Part shown: one piece after another, positions 24,112 through 32,442 of the stretch | How positions within the stretch are numbered: position 1 is the stretch's first letter | Layout: each line of letters starts with the position of its first letter | DNA from: Lachnospiraceae bacterium UBA7196 | Lineage (GTDB): Bacteria; Bacillota; Clostridia; Lachnospirales; Lachnospiraceae | NCBI GenBank assembly: GCA_002490835.1 | Contig: DKUU01000028.1 | Location: forward strand, 124,001 to 188,000 | Length of the DNA: 64,000 bases | Direction of reading: 5' to 3' | Position numbers and translations under genes: made by a program | Notes under the pieces: model-generated | Seen by the model: the letters and a program-made list of their open reading frames with translations, nothing else | Databases searched by the model: none | What the model was told of the DNA's origin: nothing

Positions 24112-25059
24112 TTAAAAAATACCCGTCCGAATATCTTCCTTCATCGCAAGCACCGCCGCCCTCGCCGCGTCCGCATAGCCTTCCGCTCCGTATTTTGCGT
24201 AAGCCTCCTGCTGATACGCCGCTATAATGCCTCTGGAAGAATTAACGATGGCTCCCAGACCGTCCTCATTGAAAAAGGGCTTTAAATCCTTGCCTTTTCC
24301 GCCCTGCGCGCCGTACCCCGGCACCAGAATGTAGGACTTAGGCATGATCTTTCGTAAAATCTTAGCCATCTCCGGATAAGTCGCACCCACCACAGCCCCA
24401 ATATAGCTGTAGGTTTCGCCCATGTGTTCCGCCGCCCACTCGGCTACTTTCTCTCCGACGATCTCGTAGAGCGGTCTTGCCGCAGACGCATCCGCAGACC
24501 CTTCCGGCAACACCAGTCTGTCCTGAAATTCGCCGCTGCTGGGATTGGAAGTCTTCACCAGAATAAACAGGCCCTTCTTCTCTTTCTTGCATACCTCAAT
24601 AAACGGCTTTACGCCGTCAGACCCAAGATAAGGATTGACGGTTGCAAAATCCAGATCAAAACCGCGGCACATGGTATCTCCGACCTGTGCCTGCCCCAAA
24701 TGACCCACTGCATAGGCGTCAGAAGTGGAACCGATATCGCCGCGCTTGATGTCTCCGATCACGACAAGCCCCTTCTCCTTACAGTAAGCCACCGTCTTCT
24801 GAAAAGCGGTCATGCCCTCGACACCGAACTGCTCGTACATAGCGATCTGCGGCTTTACCGCCGGAATCAGATCGCAGACCGCATCCACGATCCCCTTATT
24901 ATACTGCCATATCGCTTCCGCCGCGCCCTGCATGGTCTCCCCGTATTCGGCAAACGCCTGCTTTTTGATCTGTTCCGGCACAAATTTCATGGTCGGGTCG
25001 AGTCCCACCACAATGGGCGCTTCCAGCTTCTTGATCTTCTCCGTCAGTATATTAATCAC
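24112..25059 (-). CDS. pyrF: orotidine-5'-phosphate decarboxylase, type 2
   Basis: A 315-residue OMP decarboxylase that makes UMP. The long form (about 310 residues, rather than 230) with VVGLDPTMKFVP and catalytic VIGDIKRGDIGSTSDAY is the type 2 subfamily. The GTG start overlaps the stop of the Nudix-like gene as GTGA, marking coupling. Other pyr genes are not in the window. Confidence 0.94.
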   Translation of the reverse strand: MINILTEKIKKLEAPIVVGLDPTMKFVPEQIKKQAFAEYGETMQGAAEAIWQYNKGIVDAVCDLIPAVKPQIAMYEQFGVEGMTAFQKTVAYCKEKGLVVIGDIKRGDIGSTSDAYAVGHLGQAQVGDTMCRGFDLDFATVNPYLGSDGVKPFIEVCKKEKKGLFILVKTSNPSSGEFQDRLVLPEGSADASAARPLYEIVGEKVAEWAAEHMGETYSYIGAVVGATYPEMAKILRKIMPKSYILVPGYGAQGGKGKDLKPFFNEDGLGAIVNSSRGIIAAYQQEAYAKYGAEGYADAARAAVLAMKEDIRTGIF

Positions 25060-25460
25060 AGCTTTTTACCCTCCAAATCCTTCAGCACATACTGATTCTC
25101 GATATACTTGGGAAAATCCTTCCGCTTCACCCACTCGTAGCTTCCGTAGTCTTCCGACAGAACGATGCCCGCCTCCTCCTCCTGCGTCAAAGAGCAAAGA
25201 TAGGCAATGCCCACGCAGTGCGTATCGCCCAGAAGCTGCGACCATGTATACTCGATCTTGTCAATGGTGCCGTGTACGGACAAAAGCTCCATGATGGCCT
25301 TTCCCATCGCCTCATCCGGCGCTTCCCCGTGTTCCACTTCCGCGTCGATAAATTCCCAGACAAACGGATCCGGAATACGGTCGTCCACCCAGCGCTTTAG
25401 CAACAGATACGTGTCTCCCTTCTTGATAATACCCTTCACTCGCAGATATGTGTTCTTCAT
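25056..25460 (-). CDS. Nudix-fold protein with a degenerate Nudix box
   Basis: A 134-residue protein with Nudix-like layout (VKGIIKKGDTYLLLKRW, then VWEFIDAEVEHGEAPDEAM, then KAIMELLSVHG). Compared with the consensus GX5EX7REUXEEXGU, the leading Gly is Ala, the RE pair is KA and one of the two later Glu is Leu, so metal binding is doubtful. It may bind a nucleotide without hydrolysing it. Coupled to pyrF by GTGA overlap. Confidence 0.65.
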   Translation of the reverse strand: MKNTYLRVKGIIKKGDTYLLLKRWVDDRIPDPFVWEFIDAEVEHGEAPDEAMGKAIMELLSVHGTIDKIEYTWSQLLGDTHCVGIAYLCSLTQEEEAGIVLSEDYGSYEWVKRKDFPKYIENQYVLKDLEGKKL

Positions 25461-25487
25461 AATATTCTCTCCCTTCTATGGTTTCTG

Positions 25488-26555
25488 TCATCTTGTCTGC
25501 AAAAACTCATACTCCCGTTTCGCCGTCTCATCATCGGGGTAGCTTCTTAAATAACTGTTCATCAGCGCCGATGCGGTTTTAAATTCCCCCATATACTCAT
25601 AAGTAATGATCTCGTTGAATTTCAGGGTCTGCATCATCTCGTTGTTCTCAATGTTCATCGCCGTCTGGAAGGCCGTGAGCGCCGAATCATACTCTCCCAT
25701 CTGCATCCTGCACAGACCGAGCTGATTGTAGATCTCAGCCTTCGTCTGATCGTATTCCGTATAGCCCGCATATATGCTGGCCGCGTAATTGTAATCTCCC
25801 AGCGCCTCGTAGGTCCTGCCAAGATAGAGGGCCGCACCGTAGTCGGTCGTCGTCTTTAAACGCTCTAAAAAATTGCGGGCATTCTCGTAATTTCCCATAT
25901 AATAACAGATTCTGCCCATATCATAGTCGGAGATGGACTTTTCATTCTCCTTCATGGCGTTTTCCAGATAAACCTGCCCCGCCTCCTTATATCCATACTC
26001 CTCAAGTACCATATAAATGCGGATCATCTGATCGTAATTTTTCGGATCTTTGGCCACTGCTGTGTCAAAATCAGCCTGCGCGCTCTCAAAATTACCCTCG
26101 GTCAGCTTCACGCAGCCCCGCAGATAGTAGGCGTTCGTCTCATCCGGCCGCAATCCCAGAATGGCGTCATAGGAGCGCACCGCCTCCTCATACTGACCGT
26201 CTTTATAATAGGCTGTCGCCAGATAATAATTGATGTCGAAATCAAGGTCTTCCACCCTGCTGCCGCCGAGCGTGAGCGCCGTCTCCAGATAGGCGATCGC
26301 CGCCTCATAATCCGTTTTTCCCAGATAAGCAAGCCCCATACCGCGGTAGAGCAGCCGTTCCTCCTCACCCTTCTCTCTGGCCGTCTGAAACAGGTTGAGC
26401 GCCTGATCGTAATCAAGGGCCGCCACCGCGTCCATGCCCTGTTTGGTGTAGCTGGGCTCGCCGCCCTTCCCGCAGCCGGTAAGAAGCATGCCCGCACCCA
26501 AAAGCGCCGCCGCAAGCCTTATTCCCTTTTTCGCCCTTCTCCTTCGTTTCTCCAC
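25488..26555 (-). CDS. TPR-repeat lipoprotein
   Basis: A 355-residue lipoprotein. A basic N-terminus and hydrophobic run end in the lipobox LLTGC (Cys at about 28). From residue 35 on there are about eight tetratricopeptide repeats (for example YDQALNLFQTAREKG, YLGKTDYEAAIAYLETAL, YNQLGLCRMQMGEYDSAL). It should act outside the membrane as a protein-binding scaffold. The start is GTG with CGGAGA upstream. Partner unknown. Confidence 0.88.
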   Translation of the reverse strand: MEKRRRRAKKGIRLAAALLGAGMLLTGCGKGGEPSYTKQGMDAVAALDYDQALNLFQTAREKGEEERLLYRGMGLAYLGKTDYEAAIAYLETALTLGGSRVEDLDFDINYYLATAYYKDGQYEEAVRSYDAILGLRPDETNAYYLRGCVKLTEGNFESAQADFDTAVAKDPKNYDQMIRIYMVLEEYGYKEAGQVYLENAMKENEKSISDYDMGRICYYMGNYENARNFLERLKTTTDYGAALYLGRTYEALGDYNYAASIYAGYTEYDQTKAEIYNQLGLCRMQMGEYDSALTAFQTAMNIENNEMMQTLKFNEIITYEYMGEFKTASALMNSYLRSYPDDETAKREYEFLQTR

Positions 26556-27005
26556 GCTCTATCTCCGTTTGGCACGCAAATATTTCTTCTGTACTTGTTC
26601 TATTCTAACCGTATTTCCATCCGTCCGTCAAGGGACATTTGCCGAGGCTGCGAAGCAGTCCTCGCGATTGAGCTTGCTCAATCTGTCAAGGGATAATCGA
26701 GCTTGCTCGATCTGTCATGTTTCTTTACACTACACCATCTGGTATGCGGGAACCTTATTTAAACTTCTGCGGCAGATTGCGCGACTTGCTCACGAAGCCG
26801 TCCTTGCGGAGAAAAGTGAGATTTTCTTAATATTCTGTCCAATACCCAGCAATTTCGAGACACGGATGTCTCGGAAAGCCCGAAACGAGCCCGGACGGCG
26901 AGTAGAGGGCGGTTGCGTCGCCTTTCACAGCCATGCCAGAATATTTAGAAAATCCTCTTTTCGGAGCCTGACGCGAGAGAGCAAGTTGCGCAATATGCCC
27001 GCATT
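26556..27005. other. 450-base non-coding region made of hairpins and a long inverted repeat
   Basis: No credible gene. It contains three short hairpins (26644-26711) and most of a 295-base imperfect inverted repeat (26737-27031), both listed separately. The region separates the YdcF-like gene from the TPR lipoprotein gene on the same strand. Confidence 0.7.
26644..26711. repeat. three tandem small hairpins
   Basis: Hairpins at 26644-26663 (GAGG/CCTC ends), 26667-26682 (ATTGAGC TT GCTCAAT) and 26696-26711 (ATCGAGC TT GCTCGAT). The second and third share a design of 7-bp stem, TT loop, then CTGTCA. A related palindrome at 57098-57121 has the same CTCGCGATTGA lead-in. Confidence 0.6.
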
Positions 27006-27031
27006 CTAAATTAGATTCCCGCACACCAGAT
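26737..27031. repeat. long imperfect inverted repeat (arms near 100 bp)
   Basis: Left arm 26737-26837 pairs with right arm 26937-27031 at roughly 75% identity with small gaps. Anchor blocks are ATCTGGT, TGCGGGAA, ATTGCGC, ACTTGCTC, GATTTTCT and AATATTCTG. The loop (26838-26936) has its own hairpin CGAGAC/GTCTCG. The right arm includes the last codons and stop of the YdcF-like gene, so the left arm is an inverted copy of that 3' end plus flank. Confidence 0.7.
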
Positions 27032-27761
27032 CCTTCATGATCCCAAAAAACTCCCGCACCAGATTATTGGGCTGGAAATAAACATTGGAACGGGCCGAGA
27101 TCCCGCAGGCATCCTCAAACCCCGCGTGTCTGGCCAGCATCATCCCCCGGAACACATGAAAGTTATTGGTGACGATCCCCACATCGTAATCCGTCCCGCC
27201 GATGATCTTTGCACTAAACGCGATATTCTCGGAAGTGTCCGTAGACTTGTCCTCCATTAAGATCCTCTCCGGCGCTATGCCCTTACCCACCAGATAATCG
27301 TACATCCCCTGCGCCTCGCTGCAGGGCTCGTTCGCCCCCTGCCCGCCGGACACCACACAGATCGTGTCTTCATTTTCCATCAGGTATTCATAAGCCGCAT
27401 CCAGCCGAAACCGAAGGACGATACTTGGCCCGTGCGGTTTCATCTGCGCGCCCAATACAATGATGTAGTCAAGCCCCGGCCTGCCCTGATCGCGGTAATG
27501 TGCAAAGATACACCCTTCCGTCACCACAAAGAGAAGAATGCCGGCGATCAGACATCCGCAGATGATCCTGCGCAGCAGCAGGGGGAATTGACTCCACCAG
27601 TCAAAACGCAGCAGTAACGCCAGACCGATAAAGAATATGCCGCCAAGCGCCCAGATCAGATAAAAACGGCTGCCCGACCGAATGCGGAACACGATAAAGC
27701 AGTAAGTAAAACACAAAACCGCTGCCAAAATGCAAAGCCCGATCATAATTCTCTTCCTCAT
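27006..27761 (-). CDS. YdcF/SanA-like (DUF218) membrane protein
   Basis: A 251-residue protein with three or four N-terminal helices (to about 95) and a DUF218 domain outside the membrane: YIIVLGAQMKPHGPS, CVVSGGQGANEPCSEAQ, ILMEDKSTDTSENI and GIVTNNFHVFRG. Related SanA and ElyC proteins affect envelope integrity; biochemical activity is uncertain. The start overlaps the stop of the EAL gene as ATGA. The final codons lie inside a long inverted repeat. Confidence 0.88.
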   Translation of the reverse strand: MRKRIMIGLCILAAVLCFTYCFIVFRIRSGSRFYLIWALGGIFFIGLALLLRFDWWSQFPLLLRRIICGCLIAGILLFVVTEGCIFAHYRDQGRPGLDYIIVLGAQMKPHGPSIVLRFRLDAAYEYLMENEDTICVVSGGQGANEPCSEAQGMYDYLVGKGIAPERILMEDKSTDTSENIAFSAKIIGGTDYDVGIVTNNFHVFRGMMLARHAGFEDACGISARSNVYFQPNNLVREFFGIMKDLVCGNLI

Positions 27762-30688
27762 GATAACATGCCCTCAAACACATCCTCCGGCACGGGCTTG
27801 CAGTAGCGGTAGCCCTGCGCCACATAAGCGCCAATCTCCATCATCAGTTCCGTATCCTTTTCCGTCTCCACGCCCTCGCATACCACCTGCGCCTCCAGAT
27901 CAGAGGCCAGATTTACGATATTTTTCATGATCTGCACCTGTCTTTCGCGGTTCTCATTATTTAAGAGGAAGGAGCGGTCCAGCTTGATCACGGAAGCCGG
28001 AATCTGCTCAAATACACCGAGGGAAGAATAACCGGAGCCGAAGTCGTCGATAGAGAGGTGGACACCCTTGCCTTTTAGGATCTCCACATTCTTTTTCACC
28101 ATCTGCTGCTGCATCTCCTCGACCACCAGCGTCTCCGTGATCTCCACCTCGATCAGATCCTTCGGCACATTATATTTCGTAAGCACCGCTTCAAACTGTT
28201 CCGGGAAACCGTCCTTTACAAAGTGGGACCTTGAGAAGTTACAGGACACGGGAACCACGGAAAGACCCGCGTCAAGCCGTCTTCTTAACATCCTGCACAC
28301 GCTCTCCATCACAAAGAAGTCAATCTGTGTTATCCTGCCCGTCTGCTCATAATAAGGCACGAAAAAGCCCGGCGCGCGGATCGCGCCGCCCGCGGTAGGA
28401 TCTTTGAAGCGCACCAGCGCCTCCGCGCCCACCACGCGCTCGTCCCTGATATCCACCTTTGCCTGATAGTAGGCCACAAAATCCTTCTGGAAATCCACGG
28501 AATCAAGGAGTTTTTCCCGCTCGTGCTGCTCTCTTAACTGCTCTCTTAACTTATCATCATAGATCCTGATCGCGTTGCTGTGGCTGTCTTTTAAGGGATC
28601 GACCGCCTGAATCGCATAAGAGAGGGCCAGCTGGATATCCTCCGCCTCCGGCTCGATCGCGCAGACGCCCACTGCCTGCGCCATACGGATGCCTTCCCGC
28701 TCATAGATCTGATTGGAGATGCGCTCCGACATCGCCATCATGCGCCTTGAGAGCTGCTCCATATCCTCGTAACACACAAAGAGCACAAAATGGCTGCCGT
28801 AGCTTCTGGCGTACAGTTCCTTCTCATTGTCGATCTCGTCCGCGATCACCTCAATGGTCCGCTCCAGAAGCTTCTGCCCTGCATTCCAGCCATAGAGCGC
28901 ATTGTAGCTCTTAAACTGACAGATATCCGTGTACACGATTGCGTATTTCCTGTCCTTTTCTTTGTTCAGCATCAAAGACGCCCTGTATTTTAAGTAATTG
29001 ATGTTCCAGATATTGAAATCGGTGTCCTTATACATCAGTTCCTGCAGGCGCCTGCTGCTTTGCAGCATACGGTACAGCACCAGAATGACGATCGCCGCAA
29101 CCGCGATCAAAAGGACGATGATGACAGTGCTGTTTTCCCGGATAAAGGCGTCCACGCTCATCTTGGAATAGAAGTTATCCTGCAGCATGTAATCGCTCAC
29201 CATCTTGTCGGTGATCTCCAGAAGTTCCTTATTTAAAATCCCCGGAAGCAGCGATTCCTCATCATCCCGCACCGCCATGCGGACACTATGTACATCGCTT
29301 AACACCGTGTGGATCTCAAGCTGCCCCAGCCCCAGATTGGAGCCCAAAAGATACTCCGCCAGATAGCCATCGCACAGCGCAGCCTCCGCCTCGTTCGCAC
29401 GCACCGCCCACAGACACGCTTCAGGGCTTTCGCGGATCAATAGCTGCACCTGCCCTCCTTGGAAAAGGGAAGCGCCGCCCTCCTCATAAATATTTGCGGA
29501 TGTCACGGCCAGCGTCCGTATTTCTTCCGTCCTGCTGCTGCGCTTCATCACGATCACGCGCGGCACCTGCGCGTAAACCTTTGTGAACGCACCGCCCGCC
29601 TGTCTGATATTGCTGACTTCTTCGCCGCAGTAACTGATGACATCGATACTGCCGTCAGCAAGGGCCTGCTTTGCCTCCTCCATATTTTCCATCTTGACAT
29701 AGCTGAAGGAAAGGCCCGTACTCACGCCCACCTCCTCCAATATCTGCATAGCAAGGCCGCCCGGCGCGCCTTCCTCGTTCTCATAGGAGAAAGGATAGCA
29801 GCCGTCAAACCAGCCGACCGTCAATGTCTTTTTCTCCTCGATATACTGCTTCTCCTCACTGGTCAGAAGGATCGTCTGATCCAAACGGCTGTCATAGTAC
29901 TTCACCATCAACTCGTTTTCCAGTTCCGGCCGGTTCATTTTCAGATCCGCGATGCCCTGATTCAGCTCCCGCAGCAGGTCATCGTTTCCGGGGTAGGTGA
30001 TATAATAAAAAGGCATGGGCGCAAACCGGCCGACCACCCGCTGCCCTTCCCTGATCTCCGTGAGGGAATGCACCAGCGCGTCGATCTTTCTTTCTGTGAG
30101 CGCTTCCTGAAGCTGCGCCGTGTTCTCGTACTCGCGAAGCCTCGGATTCTCGATCCCATGTCCCTTTAAATACTCGATAAATTCCTGTTTTCTGACATAG
30201 GTCCCCACACAGCCGTAAGTAAGATTCTGCATGGCGGCAAAATCCTCGTAGGCAAGGCCGCTCTCTCCCTCCACGGCAATGGTCCCAAAGGTGTAGCCGC
30301 TCGCCAGATTCGCATAGCGGTAGATTTCCGCCCGCTCGGAAGAATACTGCGCGCTTCCCACCAGATCCACCTCTTTATCCGCAAGCATTGTAAGCGCCTC
30401 GTCCCAGCTGTCACAGGGGACATATTCTACATCCCAGTTTACATAATCTTGTAAATTTTCCAGATACTCTACGTCCATCCCGGAAAGGGTGCCGTCCGCC
30501 AATGTCTCGTGGTAACCGCCCATCGGAAAAAAGGCCACGCGCACTGTGCGCTTTCCGGCGCCCTGTACGACATCCGCTCCTCCCTGTCCAAAAGGAAATA
30601 AAAACAGCAATACGGCGGCAATCGTCCCCGCCGCTGCCCGCAGCGCCAGCTTCCCTTTTCTCTTTCCACAGCTTCTCTGATTCCCCAT
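27758..30688 (-). CDS. sensor c-di-GMP phosphodiesterase: two SBP domains, TM, degenerate GGDEF, EAL
   Basis: 976 residues. A signal segment (about 12-30) precedes two periplasmic-type solute-binding (SBP_bac_3) domains (about 45-270 and 285-505). A transmembrane helix STVIIVLLIAVAAIVILVLY follows, then a GGDEF-type domain (about 560-700) whose signature site reads YGSHF, so cyclase activity is unlikely. The EAL domain (about 720-975) keeps EAL in GAEALVRF, IDDFGSGYSSL, VIKLDRSF and CEGVETEKD. It should degrade c-di-GMP in response to a bound small solute. Coupled to the YdcF gene. Confidence 0.92.
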   Translation of the reverse strand: MGNQRSCGKRKGKLALRAAAGTIAAVLLFLFPFGQGGADVVQGAGKRTVRVAFFPMGGYHETLADGTLSGMDVEYLENLQDYVNWDVEYVPCDSWDEALTMLADKEVDLVGSAQYSSERAEIYRYANLASGYTFGTIAVEGESGLAYEDFAAMQNLTYGCVGTYVRKQEFIEYLKGHGIENPRLREYENTAQLQEALTERKIDALVHSLTEIREGQRVVGRFAPMPFYYITYPGNDDLLRELNQGIADLKMNRPELENELMVKYYDSRLDQTILLTSEEKQYIEEKKTLTVGWFDGCYPFSYENEEGAPGGLAMQILEEVGVSTGLSFSYVKMENMEEAKQALADGSIDVISYCGEEVSNIRQAGGAFTKVYAQVPRVIVMKRSSRTEEIRTLAVTSANIYEEGGASLFQGGQVQLLIRESPEACLWAVRANEAEAALCDGYLAEYLLGSNLGLGQLEIHTVLSDVHSVRMAVRDDEESLLPGILNKELLEITDKMVSDYMLQDNFYSKMSVDAFIRENSTVIIVLLIAVAAIVILVLYRMLQSSRRLQELMYKDTDFNIWNINYLKYRASLMLNKEKDRKYAIVYTDICQFKSYNALYGWNAGQKLLERTIEVIADEIDNEKELYARSYGSHFVLFVCYEDMEQLSRRMMAMSERISNQIYEREGIRMAQAVGVCAIEPEAEDIQLALSYAIQAVDPLKDSHSNAIRIYDDKLREQLREQHEREKLLDSVDFQKDFVAYYQAKVDIRDERVVGAEALVRFKDPTAGGAIRAPGFFVPYYEQTGRITQIDFFVMESVCRMLRRRLDAGLSVVPVSCNFSRSHFVKDGFPEQFEAVLTKYNVPKDLIEVEITETLVVEEMQQQMVKKNVEILKGKGVHLSIDDFGSGYSSLGVFEQIPASVIKLDRSFLLNNENRERQVQIMKNIVNLASDLEAQVVCEGVETEKDTELMMEIGAYVAQGYRYCKPVPEDVFEGMLS

Positions 30689-30766
30689 AAAAGAGCGCCT
30701 CCCTTTCCACTTATATTCAGTATAAATCTTTTCTGTAAAAAAGCAAAGGACTTCTTGCCGCCTCCC

Positions 30767-31738
30767 TTACAGATAGCGCGACAAAAAGTCCTCTATTTTT
30801 GCATAATAAGCTTGCGGATCTTTATCCTGCGCCTGCGCGTGGCCGGCACCCTCCACGATAAAAAGCTCCTTCTCGCAGGCGGCGGCCGCAAACAGCTCAT
30901 AGGACATATTCACATCGATCATCTTATCTTCTTCCCCATGGATGAAAAGGGTGGGGATGCCGCTGTTTTGCACCGCTTTCAGGGGAGAAGCGTCCCGCAG
31001 ATCATAGCCGCCCCGCAGTTTTAACATCACGCAGGCGGAATCCACAAAGAGCGCCGCCGGCAAATGGAACCACTCCGTGATCTTGTCCCCGAACATATCA
31101 TAGGCTTCCGTGTAAGCGCTGTCGGAGACCACCGCCCTGATATGCTCCGAGACTTCCGGTGAACCTGCCATGATCAGCGCCGTAGCGGCTCCCATGGATT
31201 GCCCGTGCAGCACGATCTTTGCGTTTGGAGACACTTCCAATATGCGTTCGATCCAGAGCAGACAGTCATAGTGATCCGTCCAGCCCATACCGATAAAATC
31301 TCCTTCGCTCTCACCCTGACAGCGAAGATCGGGGACAAGCACCGCATAGCCCTGCCTCTGATACCAGTAGGCAAACTGATACATCTCCTCTTTCCAGCCG
31401 GTGTAGCCGTGTAGAAGAAGCACCCACGTCTCTTCTGTCCGCTCAGGAAATTCCTCTGCGGCAAGCCGATATCCATCAGACGTTTTGGCATATATTTTAT
31501 CACGTTTTGCCGTCTTAATCCAATCCGCCGCCTCGGAGAGGAGCCTGTTCCTGTTCTCCTGAAGCTGCGCGGTCTGTACCTGTTCGCTGTAGCATTTCTT
31601 CGTGATATCCTCGAAAGCATCCAGCTTATCCATAAAGGATGGCACCAGACAGGCACTCACCAGAAAGTACACAAAGACGGTATAGATCAAAAAGAGCGCC
31701 GCCAGAACCGCCGCCGCGATCCGCATTCTCTTTTGCAT
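30767..31738 (-). CDS. membrane-anchored alpha/beta hydrolase
   Basis: About 323 residues. One N-terminal helix (AAAVLAALFLIYTVFVYFLV) anchors an alpha/beta hydrolase domain with VLLLHGYTGWK, the nucleophile VLHGQSMGAATAL, the acid in FIHGEEDKMID and the His in EGAGHAQA. Similar proteins are annotated as S9-like or BAAT-like hydrolases; substrate unknown. The start at 31738 has GGGGG at better spacing than the ATG at 31744. Confidence 0.87.
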   Translation of the reverse strand: MQKRMRIAAAVLAALFLIYTVFVYFLVSACLVPSFMDKLDAFEDITKKCYSEQVQTAQLQENRNRLLSEAADWIKTAKRDKIYAKTSDGYRLAAEEFPERTEETWVLLLHGYTGWKEEMYQFAYWYQRQGYAVLVPDLRCQGESEGDFIGMGWTDHYDCLLWIERILEVSPNAKIVLHGQSMGAATALIMAGSPEVSEHIRAVVSDSAYTEAYDMFGDKITEWFHLPAALFVDSACVMLKLRGGYDLRDASPLKAVQNSGIPTLFIHGEEDKMIDVNMSYELFAAAACEKELFIVEGAGHAQAQDKDPQAYYAKIEDFLSRYL

Positions 31739-31753
31739 CCGCATCCCCCATTC

Positions 31754-32425
31754 TCAATACAACTCCACCGGCATCATGCTATAGGCCATATCGCCCTTTC
31801 CCTGACAGCAGACCGCCGTGCAATACCCCTCTATTTCCCGATATTCCCGCATGGAATAATACTTTCCGTCAAAGGTATGCCGCACTCTGGGCCGCCCCGA
31901 CGCCTCCACATAAATTGAAAAATCTTTCAAAGAAAGAGACATGCCTCTCCCCGTGGCCTTTAGAAAGCTCTCCTTCATCGTCCAGAGACGGAACATCCGC
32001 AGATTCCGCTGCGCATCCTCCTTTGCCTCATAAAGCCATGTAAGCTCCTCTTTCGCAAAGAAGTGGTCCGCCACCGCAAGCCGGCCTTCCTTCACGCGTT
32101 CGATATCATTTCCCAGCGGCCCCTCCCCGATGGTACAAATCGCGTAGTCGCCGGAGTGGGACAGGGAAAAACTGATCTGCGGATGATATTTGAGGACCGG
32201 TTTTCCCCACTCGCCGATCTCATACTCCTCGCTCTTTTCCTGAAGCCCGTAGATCCCCAGCGCGTGATCCAGCAAAAGTCCGGCCGCCAGGCTCCTATTT
32301 TTATCCTTTTCATGCTTTAAAAGGGCGATCTTCTGCTGTCTGTAAGGGGAAAGCAGCTTACATTTTTCCTGAAACAGCGCCCGGTTTGCCAGACACCGCA
32401 CATCCGCGTAATAAGTGTAGAACAT
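31754..32425 (-). CDS. 4'-phosphopantetheinyl transferase, Sfp type
   Basis: A 223-residue enzyme that moves phosphopantetheine from CoA to carrier proteins. The two family motifs are GNDIERVKEG (Mg2+ Asp and Glu) and FRLWTMKESFLKATGRGM (WxxKES). Sfp-type enzymes usually serve polyketide, peptide or fatty-acid carriers; no such synthase is in the window. It lies between the hydrolase and helicase genes on the same strand. Confidence 0.93.
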   Translation of the reverse strand: MFYTYYADVRCLANRALFQEKCKLLSPYRQQKIALLKHEKDKNRSLAAGLLLDHALGIYGLQEKSEEYEIGEWGKPVLKYHPQISFSLSHSGDYAICTIGEGPLGNDIERVKEGRLAVADHFFAKEELTWLYEAKEDAQRNLRMFRLWTMKESFLKATGRGMSLSLKDFSIYVEASGRPRVRHTFDGKYYSMREYREIEGYCTAVCCQGKGDMAYSMMPVELY

Positions 32426-32442
32426 AGCGGTTTCTTCTCCCT

